A program made the translations under genes and the position numbers. A stretch of 64,000 nt of DNA from Oscillospiraceae bacterium. GTDB lineage: Bacteria; Bacillota; Clostridia; Oscillospirales; Ruminococcaceae. Location of the stretch: NCBI GenBank assembly GCA_025757845.1, contig CP107211.1:1488001-1552000 (forward strand), read 5' to 3'. The first letter of the stretch is position 1; each line of letters begins with the position of its first letter. Below are positions 7,047 through 15,614 of the stretch, in pieces. The notes under the pieces are model-generated. The model was not told the DNA's origin and did no database searches. It was given only the letters and a program-made list of their open reading frames with translations.

Positions 7047-8129
7047 TCAGTTCTTTTCGATGTAGACGCTGGTGGAGGGAAAGGCAAAATCCACGCCGTC
7101 AGCCTGCATGATGTCCAGGATGTTCAGGTTCAGGTCGTTCTGCATCTGCAGGAACTCGGCGTAGATGTTGGTCAGCAGGTAGGCCGAGATCAGGATGTTG
7201 ATGCTGGAATCTCCGAAGCTGGCCAGCTGCACGATGTTGGTGCCGTGGTTGGTGAGGGGGCTTGCATCCAGCATGGCCTGCAGGTCCTGCATCAGCTTTT
7301 CCAGCTGCGGGCGGGTGGTGCTGTAGGTGACACCCAGGGTGAACTTGTAGGGGCGCATGGTGCGCAGGGCGGCGTTCTGCACGGTGGCAGAGCAGATCTT
7401 GCTGTTGGTGATCACATTGACGGTTTTGTCCGGCGAGCGGATGCGGGTGGAGCGGAAGTTGATGTCGATCACTTCGCCTTCCACATCGCCCACGGTGATC
7501 CAGTCGCCCACCGAGAAGGGTTTGTCCAGCAGGATGACGATGCCGCTGAACAGGTTGCTGGCGCTTTCCTGCGCCGCCAGCGAGATGGTCAGGCCAATGA
7601 GACCGGCACCGGCAACGATGCTGCCGATGGGGAAGCCCACCTCCTGCGCACCGGCGGCCACGCCCACTGCAATGACCAGTACCTTGTAGGTGGTGTTCAG
7701 CAGGGAGAGCAGGGTCTTGTTGGAGCGGATCTCCGGGCTGCAGGATGCCAGCACCAGATCGGCCAGCTCAGAAGCTGCATACAGGCCCTCGCACACCAAC
7801 AGGGTCATGACCAGCTGGAATGCCATCAGGAACAGCTTGCGCACACCGGGAATGGCCCACGGCAGGCTGGACGCGGCCAGATAGATGCCCACCACCGTGC
7901 ACATGCGCTGCACCGGCACCGCAAAGCTGCGCAGCAGGATGGGCGTGCCGGTGAAATGCCAGCTGCGTGCCTCCAGGGCGGGGAAGCCCTTGTGGGTCAG
8001 CCAGCGGCGCACGAGCCATGCCGCAAGCAGAATGAGCAGAGCGCATACGGCCCGGGCAGCAAAGGCGGGCCAGCCCTCCAGCAGCATCGAGCCGAGCTCA
8101 AAGGAAAGATCACGGATCGAGAAAATCAT
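7047..8129 (-). CDS. MscS family mechanosensitive channel
   Basis: 360 residues. Four hydrophobic spans in the first half lead to the pore-lining helix and the conserved beta-domain segment: AGLIGLTISLAAQESASNL, FSGIVILLDKPFSVGDWI, then GEVIDINFRSTRIRSPD and NVITNSK. The family opens under membrane tension to release solutes in osmotic down-shock. GGAGG lies upstream of the ATG. A good minus-strand promoter (8163-8191) makes it a single-gene unit. Confidence 0.93.
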   Translation of the reverse strand: MIFSIRDLSFELGSMLLEGWPAFAARAVCALLILLAAWLVRRWLTHKGFPALEARSWHFTGTPILLRSFAVPVQRMCTVVGIYLAASSLPWAIPGVRKLFLMAFQLVMTLLVCEGLYAASELADLVLASCSPEIRSNKTLLSLLNTTYKVLVIAVGVAAGAQEVGFPIGSIVAGAGLIGLTISLAAQESASNLFSGIVILLDKPFSVGDWITVGDVEGEVIDINFRSTRIRSPDKTVNVITNSKICSATVQNAALRTMRPYKFTLGVTYSTTRPQLEKLMQDLQAMLDASPLTNHGTNIVQLASFGDSSINILISAYLLTNIYAEFLQMQNDLNLNILDIMQADGVDFAFPSTSVYIEKN

Positions 8130-8162
8130 ACAAAACCTCCGGTATTTTTACACAATGAGACT

Positions 8163-8191
8163 ATGATAACATATTTGCGCGATGCGGGCAA
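8163..8191 (-). promoter_or_regulatory. Promoter of the MscS gene
   Basis: On the minus strand TTGCCC (8191-8186), 17 bases, TATCAT (8168-8163), with TG one base before the -10 box. Confidence 0.65.
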
Positions 8192-8266
8192 GCGCGTCGA
8201 GCGTGCAGGGGACACTGCCTAAAAGAATGACTTTGATAAAAGATGCACAAATCGTGTGCTGCCCTC

Positions 8267-8295
8267 TTGACAAGACCGGTCCGTCACGCTATACT
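8267..8295 (+). promoter_or_regulatory. Promoter of the riboflavin-transporter transcript
   Basis: A perfect TTGACA (8267-8272), 17 bases, TATACT (8290-8295). The start is a few bases before the FMN riboswitch. Confidence 0.8.
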
Positions 8296-8310
8296 CTGTA
8301 CCAGAAAGTT

Positions 8311-8422
8311 CGTTTCAGGGCGGGGTGCGATTCCCCACTGGCGGTAAAGTCCGCGACCACCCGCAAGGGTGCTGACCCGGTGCAACTCCGGGACCAACGG
8401 TATAGTCCGGATGCAAGAAACG
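8311..8422 (+). promoter_or_regulatory. FMN (RFN) riboswitch
   Basis: P1 is CGTTTC (8311-8316) with GAAACG (8417-8422). Between them is the conserved RFN core: AGGGCGGGGTGCGATTCCCC, then CTGGCGGTAAAGTCCGCGA, then GACCCGGTGCAACTCCGGGA and GGTATAGTCCGGATG. FMN binding is expected to favour the terminator at 8444 and switch off ribU. Confidence 0.95.
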
Positions 8423-8443
8423 GCAGACAACGTTTGTGTCTAC

Positions 8444-8484
8444 GCGCCCTGTTGCAGTTTTTTGTTGCAGCAGGGCGCTTTTTT
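8444..8484 (+). terminator. Expression-platform terminator of the FMN riboswitch
   Basis: GCGCCCTGTTGCA pairs with TGCAGCAGGGCGC (13 pairs, one G-U) and is followed by TTTTTT. It sits between the aptamer and the ribU start, as in transcription-attenuating RFN switches. Confidence 0.88.
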
Positions 8485-8572
8485 GTTTGTCTTACCCGTT
8501 CCGAGTTCCATGCGAAAAGGGCTTTCCAATCAATTTTTTGAACGGGGCGAACCCCGGGGGAGGACAAAACCT

Positions 8573-9172
8573 ATGCGAAAGAATACGACCCACAACCTGA
8601 CCGTTGCCGCCATGCTCAGCGCGGTGGCCTTTATCCTGATGTTCATCGAGTTTCCCATCCCGATGCTCATTCCCAGCTTTGTCAAGATGGACTTTTCCGA
8701 CCTGCCGGCCCTGCTGGGTGCCTTTGCACTGGGCCCCGTGTACGGCGTAGTGATCAGCTTCATGAAGAACCTGCTCCACATCGTCATCAAGGGCACCTCC
8801 ACCGCCTGTGTGGGCGAGCTGTGCAACTTCATGCTGGGCGCGGTGTTCTCGGCGGTGGCGGGCTTCATCTACAAGCACCGCAAGAGCCGCAAAACGGCCA
8901 TCCTTGGTGCCCTTGCCGGTGCCGCAGCCATGGCGGTGTTCAGTGTGCCGTCCAACTACTTCATCACTTACCCGGCCTATGTGGAGTTCTACCACATGCC
9001 GCTGGAAGCCATTCTTGGCATGTACCAGGCCATTCTGCCTTCGGCCAACAGCCTGATCAAGTGCCTGGTCATCTTTAACATGCCCTTCACGCTGGTCAAG
9101 GGCCTGCTGGATGCCGTGCTCTGCATGCTGATCTACAAGCCGCTGTCTCCCATCCTGCACGGCCGCAAGTAA
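8573..9172 (+). CDS. ribU: Riboflavin transporter RibU (ECF substrate-binding subunit)
   Basis: A 199-residue membrane protein with six predicted spans. Typical RibU features are the start TVAAMLSAVAFILMFIEFPIP, the motif MDFSDLPALLGAFALGP, and KNLLH-x-x-x-KGT with the following G-E-L-x-N-F. It binds riboflavin and docks on the shared ECF energizing module, whose genes are not in this window. ATG 8573 follows GGGGGAGGA. The FMN riboswitch in the leader confirms the substrate class. Confidence 0.93.
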   Translation: MRKNTTHNLTVAAMLSAVAFILMFIEFPIPMLIPSFVKMDFSDLPALLGAFALGPVYGVVISFMKNLLHIVIKGTSTACVGELCNFMLGAVFSAVAGFIYKHRKSRKTAILGALAGAAAMAVFSVPSNYFITYPAYVEFYHMPLEAILGMYQAILPSANSLIKCLVIFNMPFTLVKGLLDAVLCMLIYKPLSPILHGRK

Positions 9173-9216
9173 TTTTTGCTTTTCTCTTTTCTTTCTTTCT
9201 TCTTTTCTTCTCAATC

Positions 9217-9277
9217 AAACAGCAACTCCCCGGCTGGGGCTGCCCAATTGCAGCGGTCCCGGCCGGGGAGCTGTTTT
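9217..9277. terminator. Terminator between ribU and the MATE gene
   Basis: AACAGC plus CTCCCCGGC (to 9234) pairs with GCCGGGGAG plus CTGTTTT (9262-9277). The AAAC side also gives T's on the minus strand, so it may act both ways. Confidence 0.75.
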
Positions 9278-9295
9278 ATCATGGAAAAGAATCTA

Positions 9296-10714
9296 TCAGG
9301 CCAGCGCGCCCTTGTCCAGCCATTTGCCGCGGGCCAGCCGGAGCAGGAACAGGGCACCGCGGGTGCACAGCTCGGCGCACATAGCAAACCACACGCCCAC
9401 AAGCCCGAAGCGGGGAGCCAGCAGCACGGCCAGCGTGAGCCGGATGCCCCACATGCTCACAAGGTTCAGCACAAAGCAGCCGGTGCTGTCACCGGCACCC
9501 TGCATGGCACCGCTGGCCACGATGCTGGCCCCGAACATCGGCTCGGCAAAGGCTTCGATGCGCAGCACCTGCGCACCCAGCGCAATGACGGCGGCGTCGG
9601 CGGTGAAGATGCCCATCAGGGCCGGAGCAAACACATACAGGCCCACGCCGGTCAGCGCCATGATGGCCATGCCCATACCGGTGCACAGCCAGGCAATGCG
9701 TTTGGCCATATCCCGCCGGTGGGCGCCCACGGCCTGGCCTACCATGGCAAGGGAGGCGTCCTGGATGCCGTAGCCTGCCATGTAACACAGGCTTTCGGCG
9801 CTCACGCCCAGGCTGTTGGCCGCAATGGCGGTGGTGCCCAGCCCGGACACGATGCGGATCAGCAGCACCTGAGCAGAGGAAAGGGCGGCTCGCTCTGCAG
9901 AAAGGGGCGCACCCACCCGCCACAGATTCCGCAGGCAGGACCGGGTGATCTTCCAGGAGCCGGGCTTGCGGATGCACAAAGGGCCCTCTCGCAGCAGCAA
10001 AAAGCCCAGGGCGCACAAGCCGCCAATGGCCGTAGCCAGGGCGGTGCCCAAAGCAGCTCCCGGCACCCCCCATCCGGCACCCCATACCGTAAAGGAGCGT
10101 CCGGCCACCACCATGGTACGGGTGGGGTTGATCAAAAAGAAATTGAAAACGATGTCCAGCAGGCAGGTGGCTACGCTGATAAGGCCCGGGGTCAAGGCGT
10201 CACCAGTGGAGCGCAGCATGGAGGAGTAGGTGCCTGTGGCCATGGTAAAGGGCAGGGCAGCCGCCCAGATGGCAAAATAGGCCGAGGCATCCGCCTGCAG
10301 GGCCGGGTCGGCCCCCAGCCAGCCGGGCAGATACCGGCTGATGCCGATGCCGAAAGCGGCTGCCGCCAGACCGACGAACAGGTTGAACAGCATGGACTGC
10401 CGCAGCACGCCCCGGGCATCCTCCTGCCGGTCGGCACCCAGATACTGTGCAACCTGAATGGAAAAAGACATATACAGCCCGGCCAGCATGCCGTGCAGCA
10501 GCCAGGTGCTGGAGCTGACGATGCCGATGGATGCAGTGGCCGAAGCTCCGATATGGCCCACCATGGCAGCGTCGATGTACTCCATGGCCGTGACCACGAT
10601 CTGCTGCAGAATGGACGGGATGCTCAAGGTCAGCACGATCTGGGCCGTCTGCTGCAGCGGTACCTGCTCGCCCTGCCGCATTTTGGCCGAGAGTTGTTCA
10701 AGGGTAATGGACAT
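9296..10714 (-). CDS. MATE family multidrug/cation efflux transporter
   Basis: 472 residues with 12 predicted spans in two related halves. MATE signatures are ILQQIVVTAMEYIDAAMVGHIG near the N-terminus, AAALPFTMATGTYSSMLRSTGD, and the second-half equivalents FGASIVASGAMQGAGDS. The family exports cationic drugs and metabolites using Na or H gradients. The start at 10714 has AAGGAGGA just upstream; a longer open frame to 11140 overlaps the divergent gene and is rejected. The promoter at 10763-10791 is nearly consensus. Confidence 0.92.
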   Translation of the reverse strand: MSITLEQLSAKMRQGEQVPLQQTAQIVLTLSIPSILQQIVVTAMEYIDAAMVGHIGASATASIGIVSSSTWLLHGMLAGLYMSFSIQVAQYLGADRQEDARGVLRQSMLFNLFVGLAAAAFGIGISRYLPGWLGADPALQADASAYFAIWAAALPFTMATGTYSSMLRSTGDALTPGLISVATCLLDIVFNFFLINPTRTMVVAGRSFTVWGAGWGVPGAALGTALATAIGGLCALGFLLLREGPLCIRKPGSWKITRSCLRNLWRVGAPLSAERAALSSAQVLLIRIVSGLGTTAIAANSLGVSAESLCYMAGYGIQDASLAMVGQAVGAHRRDMAKRIAWLCTGMGMAIMALTGVGLYVFAPALMGIFTADAAVIALGAQVLRIEAFAEPMFGASIVASGAMQGAGDSTGCFVLNLVSMWGIRLTLAVLLAPRFGLVGVWFAMCAELCTRGALFLLRLARGKWLDKGALA

Positions 10715-10762
10715 GGATTCCTCCTTACGGGTCAGAAAAACGGATAACGAGTCCGGACACCT

Positions 10763-10791
10763 ATTATAAAGGCGGATGGTACAAAAGTCAA
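10763..10791 (-). promoter_or_regulatory. Promoter of the MATE gene
   Basis: On the minus strand TTGACT (10791-10786), 17 bases, a perfect TATAAT (10768-10763). Confidence 0.82.
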
Positions 10792-10816
10792 TCTGCTGCC
10801 TTTTTGTGCCCGGTGA

Positions 10817-10845
10817 TTGATTTTTTGGGTGCGGCGTGATACACT
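10817..10845 (+). promoter_or_regulatory. Promoter of the MraY-like gene
   Basis: TTGATT (10817-10822), 17 bases, TACACT (10840-10845), with an extended TG at 10837-10838. Confidence 0.7.
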
Positions 10846-10892
10846 CAACAACACAAGGCATGAATTGCAAAAGAAATGAGGAGAATAGAAAT

Positions 10893-11846
10893 ATGATCGA
10901 ATCTCTGGTGTCTGTCGTCGGGCAGCGCGGGGTGGATGCCGCAGCGTTTCTGCTGGCATTTGCACTCACCGCGCTTACCGATTCGCTGTTCCACAACAAG
11001 CTTCCCCACGACCATGGCCGTGAATTTGCCGTCAATGGCGGCCTGTCCAAGGGCAAGGCCCGCGGTTCCGGCCTGATCTTCGTGCTGTGCATCGCGCTGG
11101 TGTCGCTGGCATTCCTGCCGTTCCGGGTGGAATATGTCATCTACACCGTGCTGCTCATCGCTTCCATGCTCTCCGGCTACTTTGACGATGCCGCCGAAAA
11201 GGCCTGGAACGAGTACAAAAAAGGCATCATCGACTTTGTCATCGCCGTGGTGGCAGGCGTGACCTACCTCAACTTCAACGGCTGCGGCGTGCAGTTCCTG
11301 CAGTGGAGCTTCACCCTGCCGTATGCCGTGTATCTGCTGCTCATCGTCATCCTGATCTGGGCCAGCATCAACGTGGTCAACTGCACCGACGGTGTGGACG
11401 GCCTGTCCGCCAGTTTGGCGGTGGTGACCATCGGCACCTACCTGATCGCCTACCACGAAGAGCTGGCCGACTACAGCACCGCCGGTGTGGTGTTCATGGG
11501 TGCGCTGCTGGCTTACCTGTGGTCCAACGCAAAGCCCAGCACCCTGCTGATGGGCGATGCCGGCAGCCGCGCCATGGGTTTCTTCATCGCCATCCTGTCG
11601 CTGAAGTGCGGCCACCCCTTTGCCTTCCTGCTGGCAGCCATCGTGTTCATCGTGGACGGCAGCCTGGGCATCCTGAAGATCAGCCTGAAGCGCTTCCTGC
11701 ACATCTCCATCCTCAAGAACACCCGCACCCCGCTGCACGACCATGTGCGTAAGAACAAGGGCTGGAGCGACGAGCAGGTCGTAGCCCGCTGGCTCATCCT
11801 GCAGTGCGTGGCATCGGCTCTGCTGCTGCTCGTGGTGCACGGCTGA
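10893..11846 (+). CDS. MraY-like glycosyl-1-phosphate transferase
   Basis: A 317-residue polytopic protein of the MraY/WecA superfamily. The catalytic Asp motifs are present: GYFDDA, NCTDGVDGL and GDAGSRAMG, followed by an HDH-containing loop with KNKGWSDEQ, as in MraY. The family transfers a phospho-sugar from UDP (phospho-MurNAc-pentapeptide for MraY) to undecaprenyl phosphate. The gene stands alone, not in a division/cell-wall cluster, so it may be the cell's MraY or a paralogue with another nucleotide sugar. Upstream GAGGAG supports ATG 10893. Confidence 0.85.
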   Translation: MIESLVSVVGQRGVDAAAFLLAFALTALTDSLFHNKLPHDHGREFAVNGGLSKGKARGSGLIFVLCIALVSLAFLPFRVEYVIYTVLLIASMLSGYFDDAAEKAWNEYKKGIIDFVIAVVAGVTYLNFNGCGVQFLQWSFTLPYAVYLLLIVILIWASINVVNCTDGVDGLSASLAVVTIGTYLIAYHEELADYSTAGVVFMGALLAYLWSNAKPSTLLMGDAGSRAMGFFIAILSLKCGHPFAFLLAAIVFIVDGSLGILKISLKRFLHISILKNTRTPLHDHVRKNKGWSDEQVVARWLILQCVASALLLLVVHG

Positions 11847-11862
11847 TAAACCATCATAAAAA

Positions 11863-11909
11863 CAAAAGCAGCGCCTGACGGTTTGAAATTTCCGTCAGGC
11901 GCTGTTTTT
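11863..11909. terminator. Terminator between the MraY-like gene and folD
   Basis: CAGCGCCTGACGG (11869-11881) pairs with CCGTCAGGCGCTG (11892-11904), then TTTTTG. The A-rich 5' side also serves the minus strand. Confidence 0.88.
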
Positions 11910-11926
11910 GCATCCGAAAATTGTTG

Positions 11927-12781
11927 TTACAGCCCGGCCTTTTTGGCGGCAGCCTGCACCACATGGCCCACCAGCACCGAGGTGGTCACGGTGCCCACAC
12001 CGCCCGGCACGGGGGTGATAGCATCCACGACAGGCTCTGCCTCGGCAAAGCGCACGTCACCGCACAGCTTGCCCTCGTCGTTCAGATGGATGCCCACATC
12101 CACCACGGTCTGGCCGGGACGCAGGCAGTCAGCACCCACGGCGCCCATCCGGCCCATGGCCACCACGACCACATCCGCCTCTTGGCAGATCTGGGGCAGG
12201 TCCTGGGTGCGGGAGTTGCAGATGGTCACGGTGGCATTTTCCCGGTCCAGTATCATGGCGGCGGGCTTGCCCACTACCAGGCTGCGGCCTACCACCACGG
12301 CGCGTTTGCCAGAGAGGGGAACATTGTAGTGCTTCAAAATCTCCAGGCAGGCCTGTGCGGTGCAGGGAGCGTAACCCAAATCGGTGTTGGTGAACACACC
12401 GGCCAGAGAACCATCGGTGATGCCGTCGATGTCTTTTTCCGGAGCCAGTGCGGCACGCACGGTGCGGTCATCAAACTGCTTGGGCAGCGGGCGGAACAGC
12501 AGACAGCCGTGGATGGCATCGTCGGCGTTGATCTCTGCGATGACCTTCAGCAGGTCGTCCTGTGCTGCGTCGGCGGGGAGCAGATACTGTTTCACTTCCA
12601 CGCCCACCTTGCCGCAGCGGGTCATCACGCCGCGCTCATAGGAAAGATCGTCCTCGCGTGCACCCACGCGCACCACGGCCAGCGTGGGCACGATGCCCTT
12701 TGTCTTGAGCTGTTCACACAGAGCAGCGTTGCGTTCGTTCATGGCGGCCACTACGGGCGCGCCCTTCAGGATGCTTGCCAT
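11927..12781 (-). CDS. folD: FolD-type methylenetetrahydrofolate dehydrogenase (cyclohydrolase site altered)
   Basis: The 284-residue product has the FolD Rossmann part: VVVGRSLVVGKPAAMIL, ADVVVVAMGRMG, and ITPVPGGVGTVTTSVL at the C-terminus. The family interconverts methylene-, methenyl- and 10-formyl-THF. In a gapless alignment from the motif Tyr (Y48), the catalytic Lys (human/E. coli Lys56) is Val52. The Gln of the usual VQLPLP motif is Phe96 (FRPLP); the KDIDG Asp is kept. This predicts dehydrogenase without cyclohydrolase. FchA lies just upstream in the same operon. AGAGGA precedes the ATG. Confidence 0.88.
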   Translation of the reverse strand: MASILKGAPVVAAMNERNAALCEQLKTKGIVPTLAVVRVGAREDDLSYERGVMTRCGKVGVEVKQYLLPADAAQDDLLKVIAEINADDAIHGCLLFRPLPKQFDDRTVRAALAPEKDIDGITDGSLAGVFTNTDLGYAPCTAQACLEILKHYNVPLSGKRAVVVGRSLVVGKPAAMILDRENATVTICNSRTQDLPQICQEADVVVVAMGRMGAVGADCLRPGQTVVDVGIHLNDEGKLCGDVRFAEAEPVVDAITPVPGGVGTVTTSVLVGHVVQAAAKKAGL

Positions 12782-12850
12782 TTTGTATTCCTCTCATTTC
12801 AGGTAATGCGGTATGGCGTGTGGGGAGCTTTCTCCCCGCCCACCGTCGGG

Positions 12851-13483
12851 TCAGGTGCGCAGTTGCTTTGTGACCTGCGCAAACACGGCGTCCGCCTTCG
12901 GGACATACTCGCTCAGCAGGGCGTCGGCCTGCGCATCCAGTGCGGCGGCATGGGTTTTGTCGGTCATCAGCTTTGTGTTGATGAACACGTTCAGGCTGGC
13001 GGCCTGCAGGGCAGCCTTGCACAGTGCGGCGGCGCAGCCTGCATCGGACACGGCCAGCGCGCTGCCCTTGGCTGCATATTCTTCCACAAGTGCAATGCCT
13101 TCGGCGCACTTGCCCATGATTTCCAGCGGCACGGCACAGGCAGTATCCAGTGCGATTTCCAGCACAGCGGCCTTGTGAGCCACCTGCTCCGGAGTGTCCT
13201 TGGGCAGGCCATAGGCGGCGGCCAGCGGCGCAAAGGCTTCGGCATCCGCCTGCACCAGTGCTTCCAGCTCCGCGCGCAGGGCGCCGGCCCGCTCGTTCAG
13301 GGTCAGAATGTCCGCTTCCACGGCGGCATACTTCTTTTTGCCCACCGTCAGGCAGCCCACCATGTTGCCCAGTGCCACACCGGCGGCACCCACCAGTGCC
13401 GCGGTACCGCCGCCGCCCGGTGTGGGTGCTTTGCTGGCCAGTTCTGCCAGGAACCGGCTGCAGCTTTCGTTCATCATGTCCAT
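12851..13483 (-). CDS. fchA: Methenyl-THF cyclohydrolase / cyclodeaminase family (FchA)
   Basis: A 210-residue, mostly helical protein of the formiminotransferase-cyclodeaminase C-terminal family. Signatures are the N-terminal SKAPTPGGGGTAALVGAAG, GNMVGCLTVGKKKY and the segment SDAGCAAALCKAALQAASLNV. Stand-alone clostridial FchA hydrolyses 5,10-methenyl-THF to 10-formyl-THF; other members deaminate formimino-THF. It overlaps the end of the cyclo-ligase gene by 10 bases and precedes folD, so all three are co-transcribed. GAGAGGGG lies upstream of the ATG. Confidence 0.87.
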   Translation of the reverse strand: MDMMNESCSRFLAELASKAPTPGGGGTAALVGAAGVALGNMVGCLTVGKKKYAAVEADILTLNERAGALRAELEALVQADAEAFAPLAAAYGLPKDTPEQVAHKAAVLEIALDTACAVPLEIMGKCAEGIALVEEYAAKGSALAVSDAGCAAALCKAALQAASLNVFINTKLMTDKTHAAALDAQADALLSEYVPKADAVFAQVTKQLRT

Positions 13484-14046
13484 GTGTACAAACCCCTCTC
13501 TGTCACAAACGCGTCCAGCCGCTGGTCGTGCTCATCCACGGCAGCGTGTGCAACGCGCTGAACTTCCAATGCAATGCCGATCTTTGCCGCTTTTGTGCAG
13601 CGGGGCAGGTAGCGGTCGTAGTAGCCTTTGCCCATGCCCACCCGGAAGCAGTCTGCATCAAAGGCAGTGCAGGGCACCAGCACCAGATCCAGCTGTTCCG
13701 GTTCCAGCAGCACCGACCGTTCCAGTACCGGCGTGCGGATGCCGTACAGTCCTGTCTCCCAGCCGTCCGGGCCGGGCACGGCGGCGGTGAGGGAGCAGTT
13801 TTCTCCGCACACCGGGTAGGCCAGCACCTTGCCCCGGCGGGCCGCTTCGGCGGCAAACCCGGCAAGGCCGGCTTCACCCCCAAAGGCCGCATACAGCAGG
13901 ATGGTCTGGGCATTCTGCACGGCGTCCAGCTGCCACAGCCGGGCACACAACGCCGCGTTGGCGGCGGCCCGCTGCTCCGGCGAAAGGGCCCGGCGGGCCG
14001 ATTTGCCGGATGTGCGCTGGGCCTGCTTTTCCTCGGCGATGTCCAC
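13474..14046 (-). CDS. 5-formyltetrahydrofolate cyclo-ligase
   Basis: A 190-residue enzyme converting 5-formyl-THF plus ATP to 5,10-methenyl-THF, returning the storage form to the active pool. Family motifs are the basic helix KSARRALSPEQR, LVPCTAFDADCFRVGMGKGYYDRYLP (the G-x-G-K-G-Y-Y-D-R signature) and the C-terminal DEHDQRLDAFVTE. GTG 14046 is chosen as start because GAGG lies 8 bases upstream; GTG 14055 would overlap that site. It is first in the operon with fchA and folD. Confidence 0.88.
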   Translation of the reverse strand: MDIAEEKQAQRTSGKSARRALSPEQRAAANAALCARLWQLDAVQNAQTILLYAAFGGEAGLAGFAAEAARRGKVLAYPVCGENCSLTAAVPGPDGWETGLYGIRTPVLERSVLLEPEQLDLVLVPCTAFDADCFRVGMGKGYYDRYLPRCTKAAKIGIALEVQRVAHAAVDEHDQRLDAFVTERGLYTWT

Positions 14047-14171
14047 GCAAAACACCTCGTTTCATCTGTGATCGTGGAAAGCTGAAAAATCCACAAAATC
14101 GACAATGCATTTTTATACAAATATAATAAACACTTCAGTCCAAAAAAGCAAGCCTTTTGGCGAAAAGAGGA

Positions 14172-14200
14172 TTGAAGGTTTTGCAGCTTTCTGCTATGAT
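14172..14200 (+). promoter_or_regulatory. Promoter of glyA
   Basis: TTGAAG (14172-14177), 17 bases, TATGAT (14195-14200); the leader is about 80 bases with no recognised riboswitch. Confidence 0.7.
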
Positions 14201-14286
14201 AATACAAAGCAATGCGGCCCAGTGTGCAGGAGCCGGGTGCTTGAACAAGACGTCGATCTGTCTGTATCAAGAGAGAGGTAACTGAA

Positions 14287-15540
14287 ATGTACAAAGAAAT
14301 GATGGATACCATCGGCCTGGTCAATACCGTAGACCCGGAGCTGGGGGCTGCCATGAACCGGGAGCTGACCCGTCAGCGCCAGAACATCGAGCTCATTGCC
14401 AGCGAGAACATCGTCTCGCCCGCCGTCATGGCTGCCATGGGCAGTGTGCTCACCAACAAGTACGCCGAGGGCCTGCCCGGCAAGCGTTACTACGGCGGCT
14501 GCATCTATGTGGATGAGGTGGAGAACATCGCCATCCAGCGCGCCTGCAAGCTGTTCGGTGCCAAGTACGCCAACGTCCAGCCCCATTCCGGTGCACAGGC
14601 CAACCTGGCCGTCTACTTCGCCCTGCTGGATCTGGGCGATACCGTCATGGGCATGGATCTGTCCCAGGGCGGCCATCTGACCCATGGCTCCCCCGTGAAC
14701 ATGTCCGGCAAGAACTACCACTTTGTTTCCTACGGCGTCAATGCCGATGGCGTGATCGACTACGCCGAGCTGGAAAAGCAGGTCAAGAAGGTGCGCCCCA
14801 AGCTGATCGTGGCCGGTGCATCCGCTTACCCCCGTGCCATCGACTTTGAGAAGATCGCTGAGATCGCCCACGGTTACGGTGCATTCCTGATGGTGGATAT
14901 GGCCCATATTGCCGGTCTGGTGGCCGGCGGCCAGCACCAGAGCCCGGTGCCCTATGCCGATGTGGTGACCACCACCACCCACAAGACCCTGCGCGGCCCC
15001 CGCGGCGGCCTGATCCTGACCAACAACCCGGTCATTGCCAAGCGCATCAACTCGGCCGTGTTCCCCGGCACCCAGGGCGGCCCGCTGGAGCACGTCATCG
15101 CCGCCAAGGCCGTCTGCTTCGGCGAGGCCCTCAAGCCGGAGTTCAAGGAGTACGCCCGCAAGATCGTGGAGAACGCTCAGGCTCTGGCCGCAGCTCTGCA
15201 GGAACGCGGCGTCAAGCTGGTGTCCGGCGGTACCGACAACCATCTGATGCTCATCGACCTGCGTGACGAGGAGTGCACCGGCAAGGATCTGGAAGCCCGT
15301 CTGGACAGCGTGCACATCACTGCCAACAAGAATACCGTCCCCGGCGAGACCCGCAGCCCGTTCGTCACCTCCGGCGTGCGTCTGGGCACTCCGGCGGTCA
15401 CCACCCGCGGCATGGGCGTGGCCGAGATGAAGGTCATCGCCGACTGCATTGCCGACTGCATCTGGCACTACGACGAGAAGAAGGATGAGATCAGCGAGCG
15501 TGTGCTCAAGCTGACCCGCGACTTCCCGCTGTACGAGTGA
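14287..15540 (+). CDS. glyA: Serine hydroxymethyltransferase
   Basis: A 417-residue PLP enzyme converting serine plus THF to glycine plus methylene-THF, the main entry of one-carbon units. Signatures are [47 protein letters not shown] and [13 protein letters not shown] (PLP Lys). Full length. GAGAGAGG precedes the ATG. It is divergent from the cyclo-ligase-fchA-folD operon, so THF one-carbon supply and interconversion sit together. Confidence 0.97.
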   Translation: MYKEMMDTIGLVNTVDPELGAAMNRELTRQRQNIELIASENIVSPAVMAAMGSVLTNKYAEGLPGKRYYGGCIYVDEVENIAIQRACKLFGAKYANVQPHSGAQANLAVYFALLDLGDTVMGMDLSQGGHLTHGSPVNMSGKNYHFVSYGVNADGVIDYAELEKQVKKVRPKLIVAGASAYPRAIDFEKIAEIAHGYGAFLMVDMAHIAGLVAGGQHQSPVPYADVVTTTTHKTLRGPRGGLILTNNPVIAKRINSAVFPGTQGGPLEHVIAAKAVCFGEALKPEFKEYARKIVENAQALAAALQERGVKLVSGGTDNHLMLIDLRDEECTGKDLEARLDSVHITANKNTVPGETRSPFVTSGVRLGTPAVTTRGMGVAEMKVIADCIADCIWHYDEKKDEISERVLKLTRDFPLYE

Positions 15541-15556
15541 TCCTATCCCAGAAAGA

Positions 15557-15601
15557 AAATGAAGCCGCTGCGCAGAAAAATACGCAGCGGCTTCATTTTT
15601 T
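15557..15601. terminator. Terminator between glyA and the DUF454 gene
   Basis: AATGAAGCCGCTGCG pairs with CGCAGCGGCTTCATT, flanked by A's and T's on both sides; bidirectional for convergent genes. Confidence 0.88.
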
Positions 15602-15614
15602 GCTGTTGGATTGC

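Noticed and set aside
10715..11140. Extension of the MATE exporter to 11140
   Set aside because: It covers the divergent promoters and the start of the MraY-like gene; the start at 10714 has AAGGAGGA and a consensus promoter upstream.
14056..14171. Promoter for the cyclo-ligase-fchA-folD operon
   Set aside because: The AT-rich stretch at 14104-14136 has several possible -10 boxes on the minus strand, but no pair with acceptable spacing, so none is called.
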